DNA of 64,000 nt from a virus (IMGVR_UViG_3300030105_002498:1-64000), one strand, 5' to 3'; counted from the stretch's first letter, positions 24,427 to 31,588 are shown. The notes: generated from the letters alone by a model not told the origin. Numbers and translations are program-made.

Positions 24427-24520
24427 AGCAACTGACTTCAGGACTTTACCTGCTTTCTAGTTATCACTTCGGAGTATCTATTAGAGTAAGCTCTGAGAGT
24501 TTTTTACTTTGTCAGTTACT
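24427..24520 (-). ncRNA. Possible structured RNA or terminator upstream of tmRNA
   Basis: Minus strand AACTGAC pairs with GTCAGTT 75 nt later, with an inner CAGG/CCTG hairpin next to the 3' arm, followed by AATTTTTAA just before the tmRNA 5' end. It may be a leader/processing structure for the tmRNA or a terminator. Confidence 0.35.
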
Positions 24521-24626
24521 AAAAGTGACCAGCCTACGCCTTACATCTGGTCTGTTACCCTCATTGTAATTTCCTCTGCTACTGAGAGAGTTCAAATTAC
24601 TGAGTCAATAGTCTAGAAACTATAAT

Positions 24627-25364
24627 CTAACCTAGTCTATTTTTCTGTATCTGATTTAGAACCTTTTTCTTAATTTGGATTCCAATCTTCTGCCTATCTT
24701 TTTTACTTGCTAGTAATAAAGCTGCTTCTTTGTTTCTCCTTTTCACTAAGCCTTTTAATTTTTTACCATTGGCATCACGAAAGTAAAGTTTCATAACTCT
24801 AGCTATTTCAATTCTATTTCCAGAGTTAATAGCAGAATTCAACTGCTTCCCGAAATGACCTACATTATAGTCTGTCACGGACAGAACTAATTTAGTCCAA
24901 CGATCTAACTTAGGAAACCTCTCATCAAGGTTCTGGTAAACTCTATTAAACTCTTTAGCTGCCCTTTTATTGGCTTCCTTTAGAGAAATAACTTCACCTT
25001 CCTTACTCTTTGTTCCCCAACCATTTGTCCATTGGTTAACATCCCAGTAAGCTGTAGGTCTAAAGCTTTCACAAGACTTCAGCAACAAGAATGTTAGTTC
25101 ATAGTCTGTCATTTCAGGACCTACCACTTTTTCCTCTTCTTCTAAAGAAGGAGAGACATTACTTACTCTGACAGCACTTGTGGATAAGTCTCGTAGTGTA
25201 ACTTCTTCTTTTAACTGTATCACTTCTTTATCAATGACCAGGTTAACATTTATTTTCTTAACGAAGAGTAACATTAAAATTAATATTACTAACGTCATTT
25301 TTCCCAGCACATTACAAAGAGTTGCAAAAGAGGGGATTTGTGATTGGATTGTTTGAAAATTCAT
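24627..25364 (-). CDS. Endolysin, GH24 phage lysozyme with N-terminal membrane anchor
   Basis: 245 aa. Residues 20-40 (MTLVILILMLLFVKKI) form a signal-anchor helix, followed by a spacer and a GH24 domain: LLLKSCESFRPTAYWDVNQW with catalytic Glu, GWGTKSKEGE with the Asp/Thr region, and the helix VTDYNVGHFGKQL. It would cleave peptidoglycan glycan strands; the N-terminal anchor suggests a signal-arrest type export that delays lysis. The holin-like gene is on the other strand at 53.1 kb. Confidence 0.8.
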   Translation of the reverse strand: MNFQTIQSQIPSFATLCNVLGKMTLVILILMLLFVKKINVNLVIDKEVIQLKEEVTLRDLSTSAVRVSNVSPSLEEEEKVVGPEMTDYELTFLLLKSCESFRPTAYWDVNQWTNGWGTKSKEGEVISLKEANKRAAKEFNRVYQNLDERFPKLDRWTKLVLSVTDYNVGHFGKQLNSAINSGNRIEIARVMKLYFRDANGKKLKGLVKRRNKEAALLLASKKDRQKIGIQIKKKVLNQIQKNRLG

Positions 25365-25406
25365 TATGAGTGTTTTTTAAATATTAAATATTAAGAATAA
25401 ATTTAG

Positions 25407-25480
25407 TACCCTGACTAGGATTTGAACCTAGAACCTACACTTTAGAAGAGTGTTGCTCTATCCAGTTGAGCTACCAAGGC
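25407..25480 (-). tRNA. tRNA-Arg (UCU)
   Basis: Standard 74-nt cloverleaf: acceptor GCCTTGG, D arm GCTC/GAGC with AACTGGATA, anticodon arm ACACT/AGTGT with loop CTTCTAA (anticodon UCU), T arm CTAGG/CCTAG with TTCAAAT. Decodes AGA, a frequent Arg codon in this AT-rich phage. In contrast with the neighbours at 22.9-23.5 kb it has no irregularity. Confidence 0.9.
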
Positions 25481-25553
25481 AAAAGTATGAGGAGGATAAC
25501 CTTTGTTAAACTCCTCATTTGACCAATACTCTTCATTTTGAAGAATCTACTTC

Positions 25554-26357
25554 TTATAATTTTGTCAATTTAAAGGCGTTCTTTTCAACCCCATTAGATA
25601 TTGACACAACATATAAACCTGGATAAGACAAATCAATGTCTAATTTAGATGACTCCTGCGAGTCCCAAACGTCTTGGGATATTAACTTCCCTGTCATATC
25701 AAAGACCATTACCTTATAATAAAAGAACTCTTCCGAGGTCTTAAATGTAAAGGTATTTTCTCCTATAGTTTTATTGACTGTTACACCAGACTCTCCATCA
25801 TACCTAACAGCTACTATATTTGACAACTCATTTTTTCCATCAAAATCTACAAAATCTAGTTGGTAATAATTCATCCCATCAACAGGGTTATCATCATAAA
25901 ATGTCCATGATAATTGGTCAGTAATTGTATTTTGAATTACTTCAATTACCTTACCATTTCTTATTACCACTATATTTTCTAGATTCTCTTGCATTGCTAA
26001 CCTCCATTGTAGCTTAGTTCTTTCACCTTCGAGACTAACTTGAAAATCAATTAACTCAATAGGTAAAGACTGATTGTACTGACAAATCTCATTGCAGTCA
26101 ACAAACTTAATTGAATGTAAGAATGGGTTTCCAGTAACACTAGAAAATTTATATTCTCCTGCTGTTAATTGTCCTCCCCAATCAAATACACCAGTTCCAA
26201 CCGTGTCAATGTAAATGCTATCACTAGCACAAGGGACATCATTGAACTCAATAAATGTGTAATTACTATCTGTTGTCTGCTCATGTTCATTAGGACATTG
26301 CCCACTACATGCAGTTACAAATAAAAATAAAAATAAAATGTTGTATATGTTTTTCAT
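25554..26357 (-). CDS. Secreted lipoprotein with type IX secretion (Por) C-terminal domain
   Basis: 267 aa. The N-terminus MKNIYNILFLFLFVTACSGQ has a signal peptide with the lipobox TAC. The middle has LPIELIDFQVSLEGERTKLQW and NYYQLDFVDFDGKNELSNIV, a pattern typical of Bacteroidota T9SS cargo. The last 75 residues (KVMVFDMTGKLI ... LSYPGLYVVSIS ... AFKLTKL) fit a type A sorting domain. A phage product exported by the host's own T9SS to the cell surface would be unusual. Function unknown; possible superinfection exclusion or receptor masking. Confidence 0.75.
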   Translation of the reverse strand: MKNIYNILFLFLFVTACSGQCPNEHEQTTDSNYTFIEFNDVPCASDSIYIDTVGTGVFDWGGQLTAGEYKFSSVTGNPFLHSIKFVDCNEICQYNQSLPIELIDFQVSLEGERTKLQWRLAMQENLENIVVIRNGKVIEVIQNTITDQLSWTFYDDNPVDGMNYYQLDFVDFDGKNELSNIVAVRYDGESGVTVNKTIGENTFTFKTSEEFFYYKVMVFDMTGKLISQDVWDSQESSKLDIDLSYPGLYVVSISNGVEKNAFKLTKL

Positions 26358-26403
26358 ATTTCAATATTTTAGTACGTTAAATAAATGTTTTAGAAAACTC
26401 TCC

Positions 26404-26766
26404 CTACCCTCTAGCTCTTCGCTGTCTTGGTGGGTCATATGTTGCAGTATATCTTACTTCACCTAAAGCATTTGTTTCTTTAATTACTGGTCCATGTTCA
26501 ATGACTCCAGCAAACTGAGGCATACCCATTTTATCATTTTCATAGACATGGATAGTTGAGATATACAATGGTTTACCCATACATGCTGTCAATCTTCGGA
26601 TATTCTCCAAGATTTTGTTTAAGTATGACTCACTATAAGTATCAGCTAAAAAGAAAGATTTACTTGATTGATTCAATCTTCGCTTTCTTGCATACTGTCT
26701 TTGTAGTGAAGACACTTTACGTGCTATTTTACTATCTGTTAATGATCCCTTTGTCATCTTTTTCAT
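26404..26766 (-). CDS. Basic small protein, 120 aa
   Basis: I start at 26766 (MKKMTKGSLTDSKIARK), since the longer start lies in a hairpin. Lysine/arginine-rich N-terminus (SSLQRQYARKRRLNQSSKS), then a beta-type region (YISTIHVYENDKMG) and an RQRRARG end. Possibly nucleic-acid binding. Unknown function. Confidence 0.5.
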   Translation of the reverse strand: MKKMTKGSLTDSKIARKVSSLQRQYARKRRLNQSSKSFFLADTYSESYLNKILENIRRLTACMGKPLYISTIHVYENDKMGMPQFAGVIEHGPVIKETNALGEVRYTATYDPPRQRRARG

Positions 26767-26825
26767 GATATTTATTTTAAAGTGTTTAAAAATTCTTAAA
26801 TAAAGCGTAAAGCTAACATATTTCA

Positions 26826-26861
26826 TGGAATAGTTCAAGTTCTCACACTCAAACTATTCCA
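26826..26861. repeat. Perfect inverted repeat
   Basis: TGGAATAGTT and AACTATTCCA, 10 bp, flank a 16-nt loop just upstream of the 120-aa gene. No T tract. May be a 5' leader hairpin or operator. Confidence 0.5.
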
Positions 26862-26920
26862 TTTTACAAAAAGTAGTTCTTGATATTACATGACTCTTTT
26901 ATTTAAAGATGTATAAGCTT

Positions 26921-26943
26921 CAAATTAGTGGGGGTCTTGAAGA
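26921..26943 (-). promoter_or_regulatory. Repeated promoter-like box, copy 2
   Basis: Same box as at 22874 (minus strand CTTCAAGACCCCCACTAATT, then TG), about 155 nt upstream of the 120-aa gene start and just downstream of a hairpin that can end the upstream unit. Confidence 0.6.
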
Positions 26944-27016
26944 TAGGTAGGAAAGAAAAAAGAGAAGCCAAGACACAATTTATGTCTTAACTTCAATAAT
27001 ACTACCATTTCAAACT

Positions 27017-27054
27017 CTTAATAAATAATTATACAATTACAATTATTTATTAAG
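27017..27054 (-). terminator. AT-rich hairpin after secreted-protein gene
   Basis: Perfect 14-bp inverted repeat (CTTAATAAATAATT and complement), 10-nt loop, starting 4 nt after the stop of the 123-aa gene. No clear T tract, so terminator or RNA-stability hairpin. Confidence 0.45.
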
Positions 27055-27057
27055 TTG

Positions 27058-27429
27058 TTAATAGTTTGAATTTATAAGGTGTTTATTTATGCCGTAAATT
27101 ATCATATTATAATTAACATAAACTCCTTCACCTCTAACTTCATGCCATCTGGAGATTAAATCCAGCATAACAGTATTTTCCTTTGTCCCGTCTTTAGCTT
27201 GTGCATACGACTTATAAGGCTCTTTAAAGAATTTACAGAATGCTTCAGATTGTGTATCTATAAAGTGGATAATCATCCTATTGTTTCCATCCCATTCTCT
27301 TACTGCCTCATTTCTTATATCTTGGTAAATTTCTTCTTTGTTTGCTCTTAACCATTCAGATTTCTCTGATAATTGAGCATTTGCAGAAATAGTAATAAAT
27401 AAGAATGCTAATAAAATTAAGTTTTTCAT
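27058..27429 (-). CDS. Secreted protein with flavobacterial signal peptide, 123 aa
   Basis: MKNLILLAFLFITISANAQ is a signal peptide with cleavage before Gln. The mature 104 aa are charged with several aromatics (RSEWLRANKEEIYQDIRNEAV region, then WHEVRGEGVYVNY). No family recognised. With its neighbour at 27501 and the protein at 35867 it forms a set of phage proteins that begin MKNL and are exported. Confidence 0.65.
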   Translation of the reverse strand: MKNLILLAFLFITISANAQLSEKSEWLRANKEEIYQDIRNEAVREWDGNNRMIIHFIDTQSEAFCKFFKEPYKSYAQAKDGTKENTVMLDLISRWHEVRGEGVYVNYNMIIYGINKHLINSNY

Positions 27430-27451
27430 GAGTGATTAAATTTAAGTGGTT

Positions 27452-27489
27452 AAAAAAGAGAGTCATGTACTAGCATACACAACTCTCAT
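27452..27489 (-). terminator. Rho-independent terminator
   Basis: Stem GAGAGT/ACTCTC with an 18-nt loop followed on the minus strand by TTTTTT. Ends the 115-aa gene. Confidence 0.6.
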
Positions 27490-27500
27490 ATTGAACAACA

Positions 27501-27848
27501 TTAGTTACTTTTCAAGTATTTGTTATAAGGATTCCCAGTATTCTTACTAAGAATGATAATAAAGAATGTGCCTTTCTTGCTCACTCTAACATTACTACCT
27601 TCAAATACATGCTCAGTTGGTTTCCCAACCCAGACAGCGTAATCATTGCCAGTCTTAGGACTATTACATTTGATATACTCTGAACCACCAGTAGTGGTAA
27701 ATGTATCAAATGTCTTGTCTCCAACAACAATATTACTAGTAGGTGTTCCTGTATTTACATCAAATCCACCACCTTTAGATGCTGTGAATGTTTGAGCACT
27801 AGCGTTGATGCTAAATGCCAAGACTAAAAAGATTAATAAGTTCTTCAT
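27501..27848 (-). CDS. Secreted protein, 115 aa
   Basis: MKNLLIFLVLAFSINASAQ is a signal peptide. The mature part is glycine/threonine-rich with a beta-type pattern (GDKTFDTFTTTGGSEYIKC, KKGTFFIIILSKN). Unknown function; exported to the periplasm or surface. Confidence 0.65.
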   Translation of the reverse strand: MKNLLIFLVLAFSINASAQTFTASKGGGFDVNTGTPTSNIVVGDKTFDTFTTTGGSEYIKCNSPKTGNDYAVWVGKPTEHVFEGSNVRVSKKGTFFIIILSKNTGNPYNKYLKSN

Positions 27849-27882
27849 AATTTGATTGAATTGAATTTGTTAAAGAATAATT

Positions 27883-28029
27883 TTACGTGTTGATCTTAGC
27901 TACCACATTAATGAGATGCCTTTTTCTGATACTAAAGCAAAGTTGAGCCTTCATTCGTTCTTTCTTTGGCTTACCTGTCGCTTTGTTAATCTTTACACCT
28001 GGTGGTGTTGCTTTTTTAAAAATATCCAT
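27883..28029 (-). CDS. Small basic protein, 48 aa
   Basis: Read directly: starts MDIFKKATPPGVKINKATGK and ends VAKINT, rich in lysine/arginine (KPKKERMKAQ, RKRH). Its ATG is preceded by AAAACCCCCAGATATG, a variant of the repeated box. Likely nucleic-acid or host-protein binder. Not strongly supported beyond the intact frame. Confidence 0.45.
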   Translation of the reverse strand: MDIFKKATPPGVKINKATGKPKKERMKAQLCFSIRKRHLINVVAKINT

Positions 28030-28069
28030 ATCTGGGGGTTTTTTGATGTTTTAGCTATTAACTAAAACA

Positions 28070-28104
28070 GTTAGAAAATAGGAGAACCTTAATGAAGGCT
28101 CTCC
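28070..28104 (-). terminator. Rho-independent terminator
   Basis: GGAGAACCTT pairs with AAGGCTCTCC (one mismatch), 4-nt loop, followed by TATTTTC on the minus strand. Ends the 132-aa gene. Confidence 0.65.
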
Positions 28105-28123
28105 ATGAAATATAGGTTAGTTG

Positions 28124-28522
28124 TTATTGTTCAACTACTTGAGTCTGTCCAATTATACTAAGGAACTCTTCCCAAGTCTTACAAATTAAATCAGTCCCAT
28201 TTGCAAGCACTACTCTAAAATAAGTATAATTATTGCAAGCTTGGTTTTTTGGAGACATAGTATCACGAATGTAATCATAGCCTTCAATTTTTGGCTCTCT
28301 ATTCGTATCAATTTGATAGTCTTGAAGAATTTTAAGTCCTCCTAAATGACTATAAGATGTGCCATGCTCATGATTGTAAAGGGTTTGCACCTCTTGCTCT
28401 ATAAGACAATAGTTCCTATTTCCTTGGTGACTTCTTGACCAGTTGTTAATAATTATTCCAGGTACTCCTAAATCAAAGGATTCTTTTATCTCTGGAGATG
28501 ATAAATTGTGTCGCTTTTTCAT
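28124..28522 (-). CDS. Unknown protein, 132 aa
   Basis: No family recognised. Residues 55-95 have KILQDYQIDTNREPKIEGYD and the middle contains several Tyr/His (YNHEHGTSYSHLGG), suggesting a folded DNA- or metal-binding domain. Stand-alone gene after the terminator of its downstream neighbour. Confidence 0.5.
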   Translation of the reverse strand: MKKRHNLSSPEIKESFDLGVPGIIINNWSRSHQGNRNYCLIEQEVQTLYNHEHGTSYSHLGGLKILQDYQIDTNREPKIEGYDYIRDTMSPKNQACNNYTYFRVVLANGTDLICKTWEEFLSIIGQTQVVEQ

Positions 28523-28551
28523 GATGGTAATATTTATAAAGGATTAAAAAA

Positions 28552-28770
28552 TTAAATGTAAGGCACTCTATCGAATGAGAGTGTAATTATTGTATCTCTT
28601 GTTACCACATTGATAACTAAATACACAAAACAATTCTCATAACTATCATACGTGAAATGATATTCCACATTTGCTATGTCACAACCTTTTAAGGCTTCAA
28701 TACTAGATTCTAAACTATCTGTAGCTGTATAATCAACTAATAGTTTAATTATATGGTCTGCAATAATCAT
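28552..28770 (-). CDS. Unknown small protein, 72 aa
   Basis: MIIADHIIKLLVDYTATDSL start, beta-rich C-terminus (CFVYLVINVVTRDTIITLSF). First gene downstream of box copy 3 (about 200 nt away). Between lies a leader with GCATGTCC/GGACATGC, a possible RNA structure. Confidence 0.5.
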   Translation of the reverse strand: MIIADHIIKLLVDYTATDSLESSIEALKGCDIANVEYHFTYDSYENCFVYLVINVVTRDTIITLSFDRVPYI

Positions 28771-28965
28771 AATATTGTAGTTTTATAAAGGATTAAAAAA
28801 TAAAGTGTATGTTATAATACTATTAAGAGCTTTTAGTCTCTCTCATACTCGTTAGGAAAAGTGCTGTTTTTAAAGCCTGTCTTTTCCCTCACAAATATCT
28901 TCAGGACATGCAACTAGTGCAGCCTAAATCCTCATTATTTCTAATGATTAAATAATATTGTGTCC

Positions 28966-28988
28966 CAAATTAGTGGGGGTTTTGAAAG
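28966..28988 (-). promoter_or_regulatory. Repeated promoter-like box, copy 3
   Basis: Minus strand TTCAAAACCCCCACTAATTT then GGG, upstream of the 72-aa gene and immediately downstream of the expanded tRNA-like RNA. Confidence 0.6.
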
Positions 28989-28994
28989 AATGTG

Positions 28995-29220
28995 TCTTCA
29001 CTCTTGGAGTCGAACCAAGAATTACCACGTTACATTTAATAGTCATTGAAGTTAAGCACACACTTAAAATCTTTCGATTTAAGGCTTTAAGTCTCGTTCT
29101 TCATATATTTACAGATTGCTATTAAATGTGCAAGGCTCTATACTATTCCATCAGCAGTTAAATTAATAACTTTTGCGAAAATACATTACCATAGATTTAC
29201 TTTTCACCTTGCAAGTGAAG
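28995..29220 (-). ncRNA. Giant tRNA-like RNA (226 nt) with expanded D and anticodon arms
   Basis: All four tRNA helices are perfect and in order on the minus strand: acceptor CTTCACT/AGTGAAG (7 bp), TG, D stem CAAGG/CCTTG, one nt, anticodon stem ACATTTAATAG/CTATTAAATGT (11 bp), 12-nt variable region, T stem CTTGG/CCAAG with TTCGACT loop, acceptor strand, A. The D loop is 71 nt and the anticodon loop 76 nt, the latter with an internal GAAA-tetraloop hairpin. Position 1 lies inside the 3' end of the 74-aa gene. Not explained by a known intron class. Confidence 0.7.
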
Positions 29221-29428
29221 ATATTGTAAACTCATCCCAGAGTTTATCTTTAACAGCGTCAAGTTCTTGCTGCTTTTCTCTTATAAAATCACTCACCATG
29301 TGTGAGTGTGTTACATCTAGGAAGTATCTATCTTCCATACTCATTAAACTAACCTCTTTTGAATACTCTTCTTCATTGAGCATCATGTTGTACTCCCAGA
29401 TTTCATAATCTGTGTTATAGTCTTTCAT
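29204..29428 (-). CDS. Unknown small protein, 74 aa
   Basis: Acidic helical protein (DYNTDYEIWEYNMMLNEEEY, then FIREKQQELDAVKDKLWDE). The last codons overlap the acceptor 5' strand of the giant tRNA-like RNA. Function unknown. Confidence 0.5.
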   Translation of the reverse strand: MKDYNTDYEIWEYNMMLNEEEYSKEVSLMSMEDRYFLDVTHSHMVSDFIREKQQELDAVKDKLWDEFTISSLAR

Positions 29429-29466
29429 AGTGTTGTTTGTTTAATGAGATAATATGCTAAAATAGG

Positions 29467-29492
29467 TGGAAGCCTTATCATCATAGCTTCCA
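29467..29492 (-). terminator. Possible terminator
   Basis: TGGAAGC/GCTTCCA with a 12-nt loop, followed on the minus strand by CCTATTTTA, downstream of the 92-aa gene. Confidence 0.5.
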
Positions 29493-29587
29493 AAGTGACA
29501 TTTACATGAAACCACAAAGGGCTGTCAACTTTTATTGTCCTATTTCAAGACTTGATATTAATTTGTGTAATGCTCTTATTCTTAAAG

Positions 29588-29866
29588 TTAAAATGGTGGG
29601 TCAACAATAGACTCAAAAAAGTCTTCAAATTCACTATAGTCTTTAGACCAACCATGTCCTTGTTTATCTTCATTTTCTAAAATCAATGTTTTAGACTCTT
29701 CATGATATTCTTTCACTTTGTAAACATAACCAGCTACAAACTCTTTTGTTTCTTTATGGTAATCATCTTCCATATGAACATCCTGATAACAGTACGCATA
29801 AGTAACCTTATTTTCCTTAATGTTGTTTTTAAAGGTTTCAACAACTAAATCAAATTGTATGTTCAT
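29588..29866 (-). CDS. Unknown acidic protein, 92 aa
   Basis: MNIQFDLVVETFKNNIKENK start; negatively charged (EFEDFFESIVDPPF end). First gene after box copy 4 at 29923. Function unknown. Confidence 0.5.
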   Translation of the reverse strand: MNIQFDLVVETFKNNIKENKVTYAYCYQDVHMEDDYHKETKEFVAGYVYKVKEYHEESKTLILENEDKQGHGWSKDYSEFEDFFESIVDPPF

Positions 29867-29922
29867 AATAGTGGTAGTTTTAAAGGTAAAATGAATTCGC
29901 TAAACTAAACAAATAGTTGCTA

Positions 29923-29945
29923 CAAATTAGTGGGGGTTTTGAAGG
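29923..29945 (-). promoter_or_regulatory. Repeated promoter-like box, copy 4
   Basis: Minus strand CTTCAAAACCCCCACTAATT then TG, 57 nt upstream of the 92-aa gene and immediately downstream of a terminator (29964-29996), the best promoter-like context of the five copies. Confidence 0.65.
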
Positions 29946-29963
29946 TAGGCTAAAGGACAAATA

Positions 29964-29996
29964 AAGAATGCTAACCTAAAGTGGCTAACATTCTTT
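29964..29996 (-). terminator. Rho-independent terminator
   Basis: Thirteen-bp stem AAGAATGTTAGCC/GGTTAGCATTCTT (two G-U pairs), 7-nt loop, then TTTATTTG on the minus strand. Confidence 0.75.
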
Positions 29997-30000
29997 GGGT

Positions 30001-30183
30001 CTATTCTAGTCCTAATTTATCAAGTCCTAAGCCATAAGATGCAAGCTTCCAGGTTAACACACCTTTCTTAATCTTATACTTATAAACTATACCATCAGCT
30101 AAAAATTGTGTCCTCCACACTTTAACTTCAGAATTAAAATGCTTATTTAAAGCAAGTTGTATGTAATTATTTAAGTCAATCAT
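30001..30183 (-). CDS. Unknown small protein, 60 aa
   Basis: MIDLNNYIQLALNKHFNSEV start, then a basic KYKIKKGVLTWK segment. Its stop is adjacent to the terminator. Function unknown. Confidence 0.45.
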   Translation of the reverse strand: MIDLNNYIQLALNKHFNSEVKVWRTQFLADGIVYKYKIKKGVLTWKLASYGLGLDKLGLE

Positions 30184-30210
30184 AATACTTTCCTATTTTA
30201 CCTTGATTAA

Positions 30211-30250
30211 TAAAATGGAGCAGCCAAGCATAATTGCTCAACTACTCCAC
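30211..30250 (-). terminator. Rho-independent terminator
   Basis: Long stem (GGAG with CTCC, and AGTTGAGCA with TGCTTGGCT) around an ATTA loop, then TTTTATT on the minus strand. Ends the 111-aa gene. Confidence 0.7.
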
Positions 30251-30258
30251 ATTGGACA

Positions 30259-30594
30259 CTAGTAGGATATTACTCCTTCCATGTCTTCAACCACTATCTC
30301 TAAGTCTTCAGTTATGTACACAATACCTATCTGTAGGTCTTGGCTATCATAAATCTCCATGTCAGCTTCAGGGTAATCTCTATCATCAACTATGTATGCA
30401 TAGTCTAAGTAATCACCAACAAAAGTATCAACCTCTTCTTCCACCATTCTTTCAATTGTTGTTGAAACTAACAGTTGATTTATAATAGCTTCAGATTGTT
30501 CCATACTATTTGCAGTTTCAACGTAATGGCTAGAAGAAACTAATAGGAATGCTGTAAAGAGTACGATGAGCATAATTGTTATTTTATTTTGCAT
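30259..30594 (-). CDS. Acidic exported or membrane-anchored protein, 111 aa
   Basis: MQNKITIMLIVLFTAFLLVS is an N-terminal hydrophobic segment (signal peptide or anchor). The rest is very acidic (EEEVDTFVGDYLDYAYIVDD), as in surface masking or mimicry proteins. No family recognised. Confidence 0.55.
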   Translation of the reverse strand: MQNKITIMLIVLFTAFLLVSSSHYVETANSMEQSEAIINQLLVSTTIERMVEEEVDTFVGDYLDYAYIVDDRDYPEADMEIYDSQDLQIGIVYITEDLEIVVEDMEGVISY

Positions 30595-30712
30595 GATGTT
30601 ATTATTTTGTAAAATGAGTGATTATAAGTTAAGGCTATTAATAAAAAGGTTTAGTAAATAAGGTTTATTTTGAATAGTGTTTATGGTGATGAGGAGTACT
30701 AAAAGGCACTTC

Positions 30713-30785
30713 TACTACAACTAAACTGCAAACTAAACTGCAATTTATACAACAAACACTACAATTATGTAATAAACACTACAAA
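30713..30785. repeat. Short direct repeats (iteron-like)
   Basis: CTAAACTGCAA occurs twice 12 bp apart (30721, 30733) and AAACACTACAA twice 20 bp apart (30754, 30774), with further CTACAA units. They lie downstream of the 51-aa membrane gene and upstream of the 111-aa gene. Possible protein-binding or origin sites. Confidence 0.4.
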
Positions 30786-30818
30786 GAACACCAGTTATGA
30801 TGCCCTTTGTAGTATTGA

Positions 30819-30974
30819 TTATACGAGAAACATTACATAGACACCACAAAAGGTGCAAGCTGCAATGAGCAACCAAGTTATAACAGTTTCACCAAGCTTC
30901 TTCATATACTGCAATTGCAATGAAACAAAGAAAGCAATACCAAAGAATAGAATACCAACCATTAGGTGTATCAT
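30819..30974 (-). CDS. Small membrane protein, 51 aa
   Basis: Read directly: TM1 MIHLMVGILFFGIAFFVSLQ, a short linker KKLGE, TM2 WLLIAACTFCGVYVMFLV. No motif recognised. Preceded by the terminator of the gene at 31044. Confidence 0.5.
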   Translation of the reverse strand: MIHLMVGILFFGIAFFVSLQLQYMKKLGETVITWLLIAACTFCGVYVMFLV

Positions 30975-31006
30975 AATAAAAGTGTTTAGCAAGAGATTAA
31001 AGAAAA

Positions 31007-31036
31007 GGGATATACACCTATTATAGTGTATATCCC
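31007..31036 (-). terminator. Rho-independent terminator
   Basis: Perfect 11-bp stem GGGATATACAC/GTGTATATCCC with an 8-nt loop, followed by TTTTCT on the minus strand. Confidence 0.8.
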
Positions 31037-31043
31037 AATGTAA

Positions 31044-31316
31044 TTACAACGTGATTTCAGAAGCCTTGTACTTCACAATCCTCTTAGCGGTGTATTGTCC
31101 TTGAGGAGCATCACGCAATTCAGATTGGATAGCTAAGTCGCTAATGCTAGGGTCAGCCTGTAACTGAGCAATAAGTTCCTTGTGTAAGGACACAGCTACA
31201 CGAGCCTCATTATCCCAATGGCGCATCCATTCTGTTGGAACACCATTAGAATCATTGCTTGTGTTCAAGTTCAGAGTTGAGTAGCCGAGTTCAGATTTGA
31301 TTTCATTGATAGTCAT
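31044..31316 (-). CDS. Unknown protein, 90 aa
   Basis: First leftward gene at the strand switch, downstream of box copy 5. MTINEIKSELGYSTLNLNTS start; KELIAQLQADPSISDLAIQS middle. Its charged VKYKASEITL end looks like a binding tail. Function unknown; early expressed by position. Confidence 0.55.
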   Translation of the reverse strand: MTINEIKSELGYSTLNLNTSNDSNGVPTEWMRHWDNEARVAVSLHKELIAQLQADPSISDLAIQSELRDAPQGQYTAKRIVKYKASEITL

Positions 31317-31435
31317 GATACATACTGTTTAGATAGATAGTGGTTGACAAAATTGCCAGGAATCAGAGTGGGTCTCGAAGAGAACCTTGAGAAACAAGAA
31401 GTAGATTATTCTGCCCCAAGTTTATGTACTCTGCT

Positions 31436-31461
31436 AAAAATAGGTGGGGGTATTTAAGTTG
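31436..31461 (-). promoter_or_regulatory. Repeated promoter-like box, copy 5 (diverged)
   Basis: Minus strand CTTAAATACCCCCACCTATT, differing from the other copies in a few bases, upstream of the 90-aa gene at the divergent strand switch. Confidence 0.5.
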
Positions 31462-31541
31462 GGAAAATGAGAGGGGGTTTTAATTAGGGTGGCTCACAAA
31501 CTCACATTTTTCTAAAAAATTTTCACAAACCTTTAAAAAAT

Positions 31542-31572
31542 TTGCGTACTAAAATAATCCTCAGTACCTTGT
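31542..31572 (+). promoter_or_regulatory. Bacteroidota-type promoter, variant
   Basis: TTG at 31542-31544 and TACCTTG at 31565-31571, spacing 20 nt, match the -33/-7 layout of Bacteroidota sigma factors (TAnnTTTG) with one base missing. It opens the rightward side and lies 20 nt before the 72-aa gene. Confidence 0.5.
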
Positions 31573-31588
31573 TTCAAATTAAAATATT

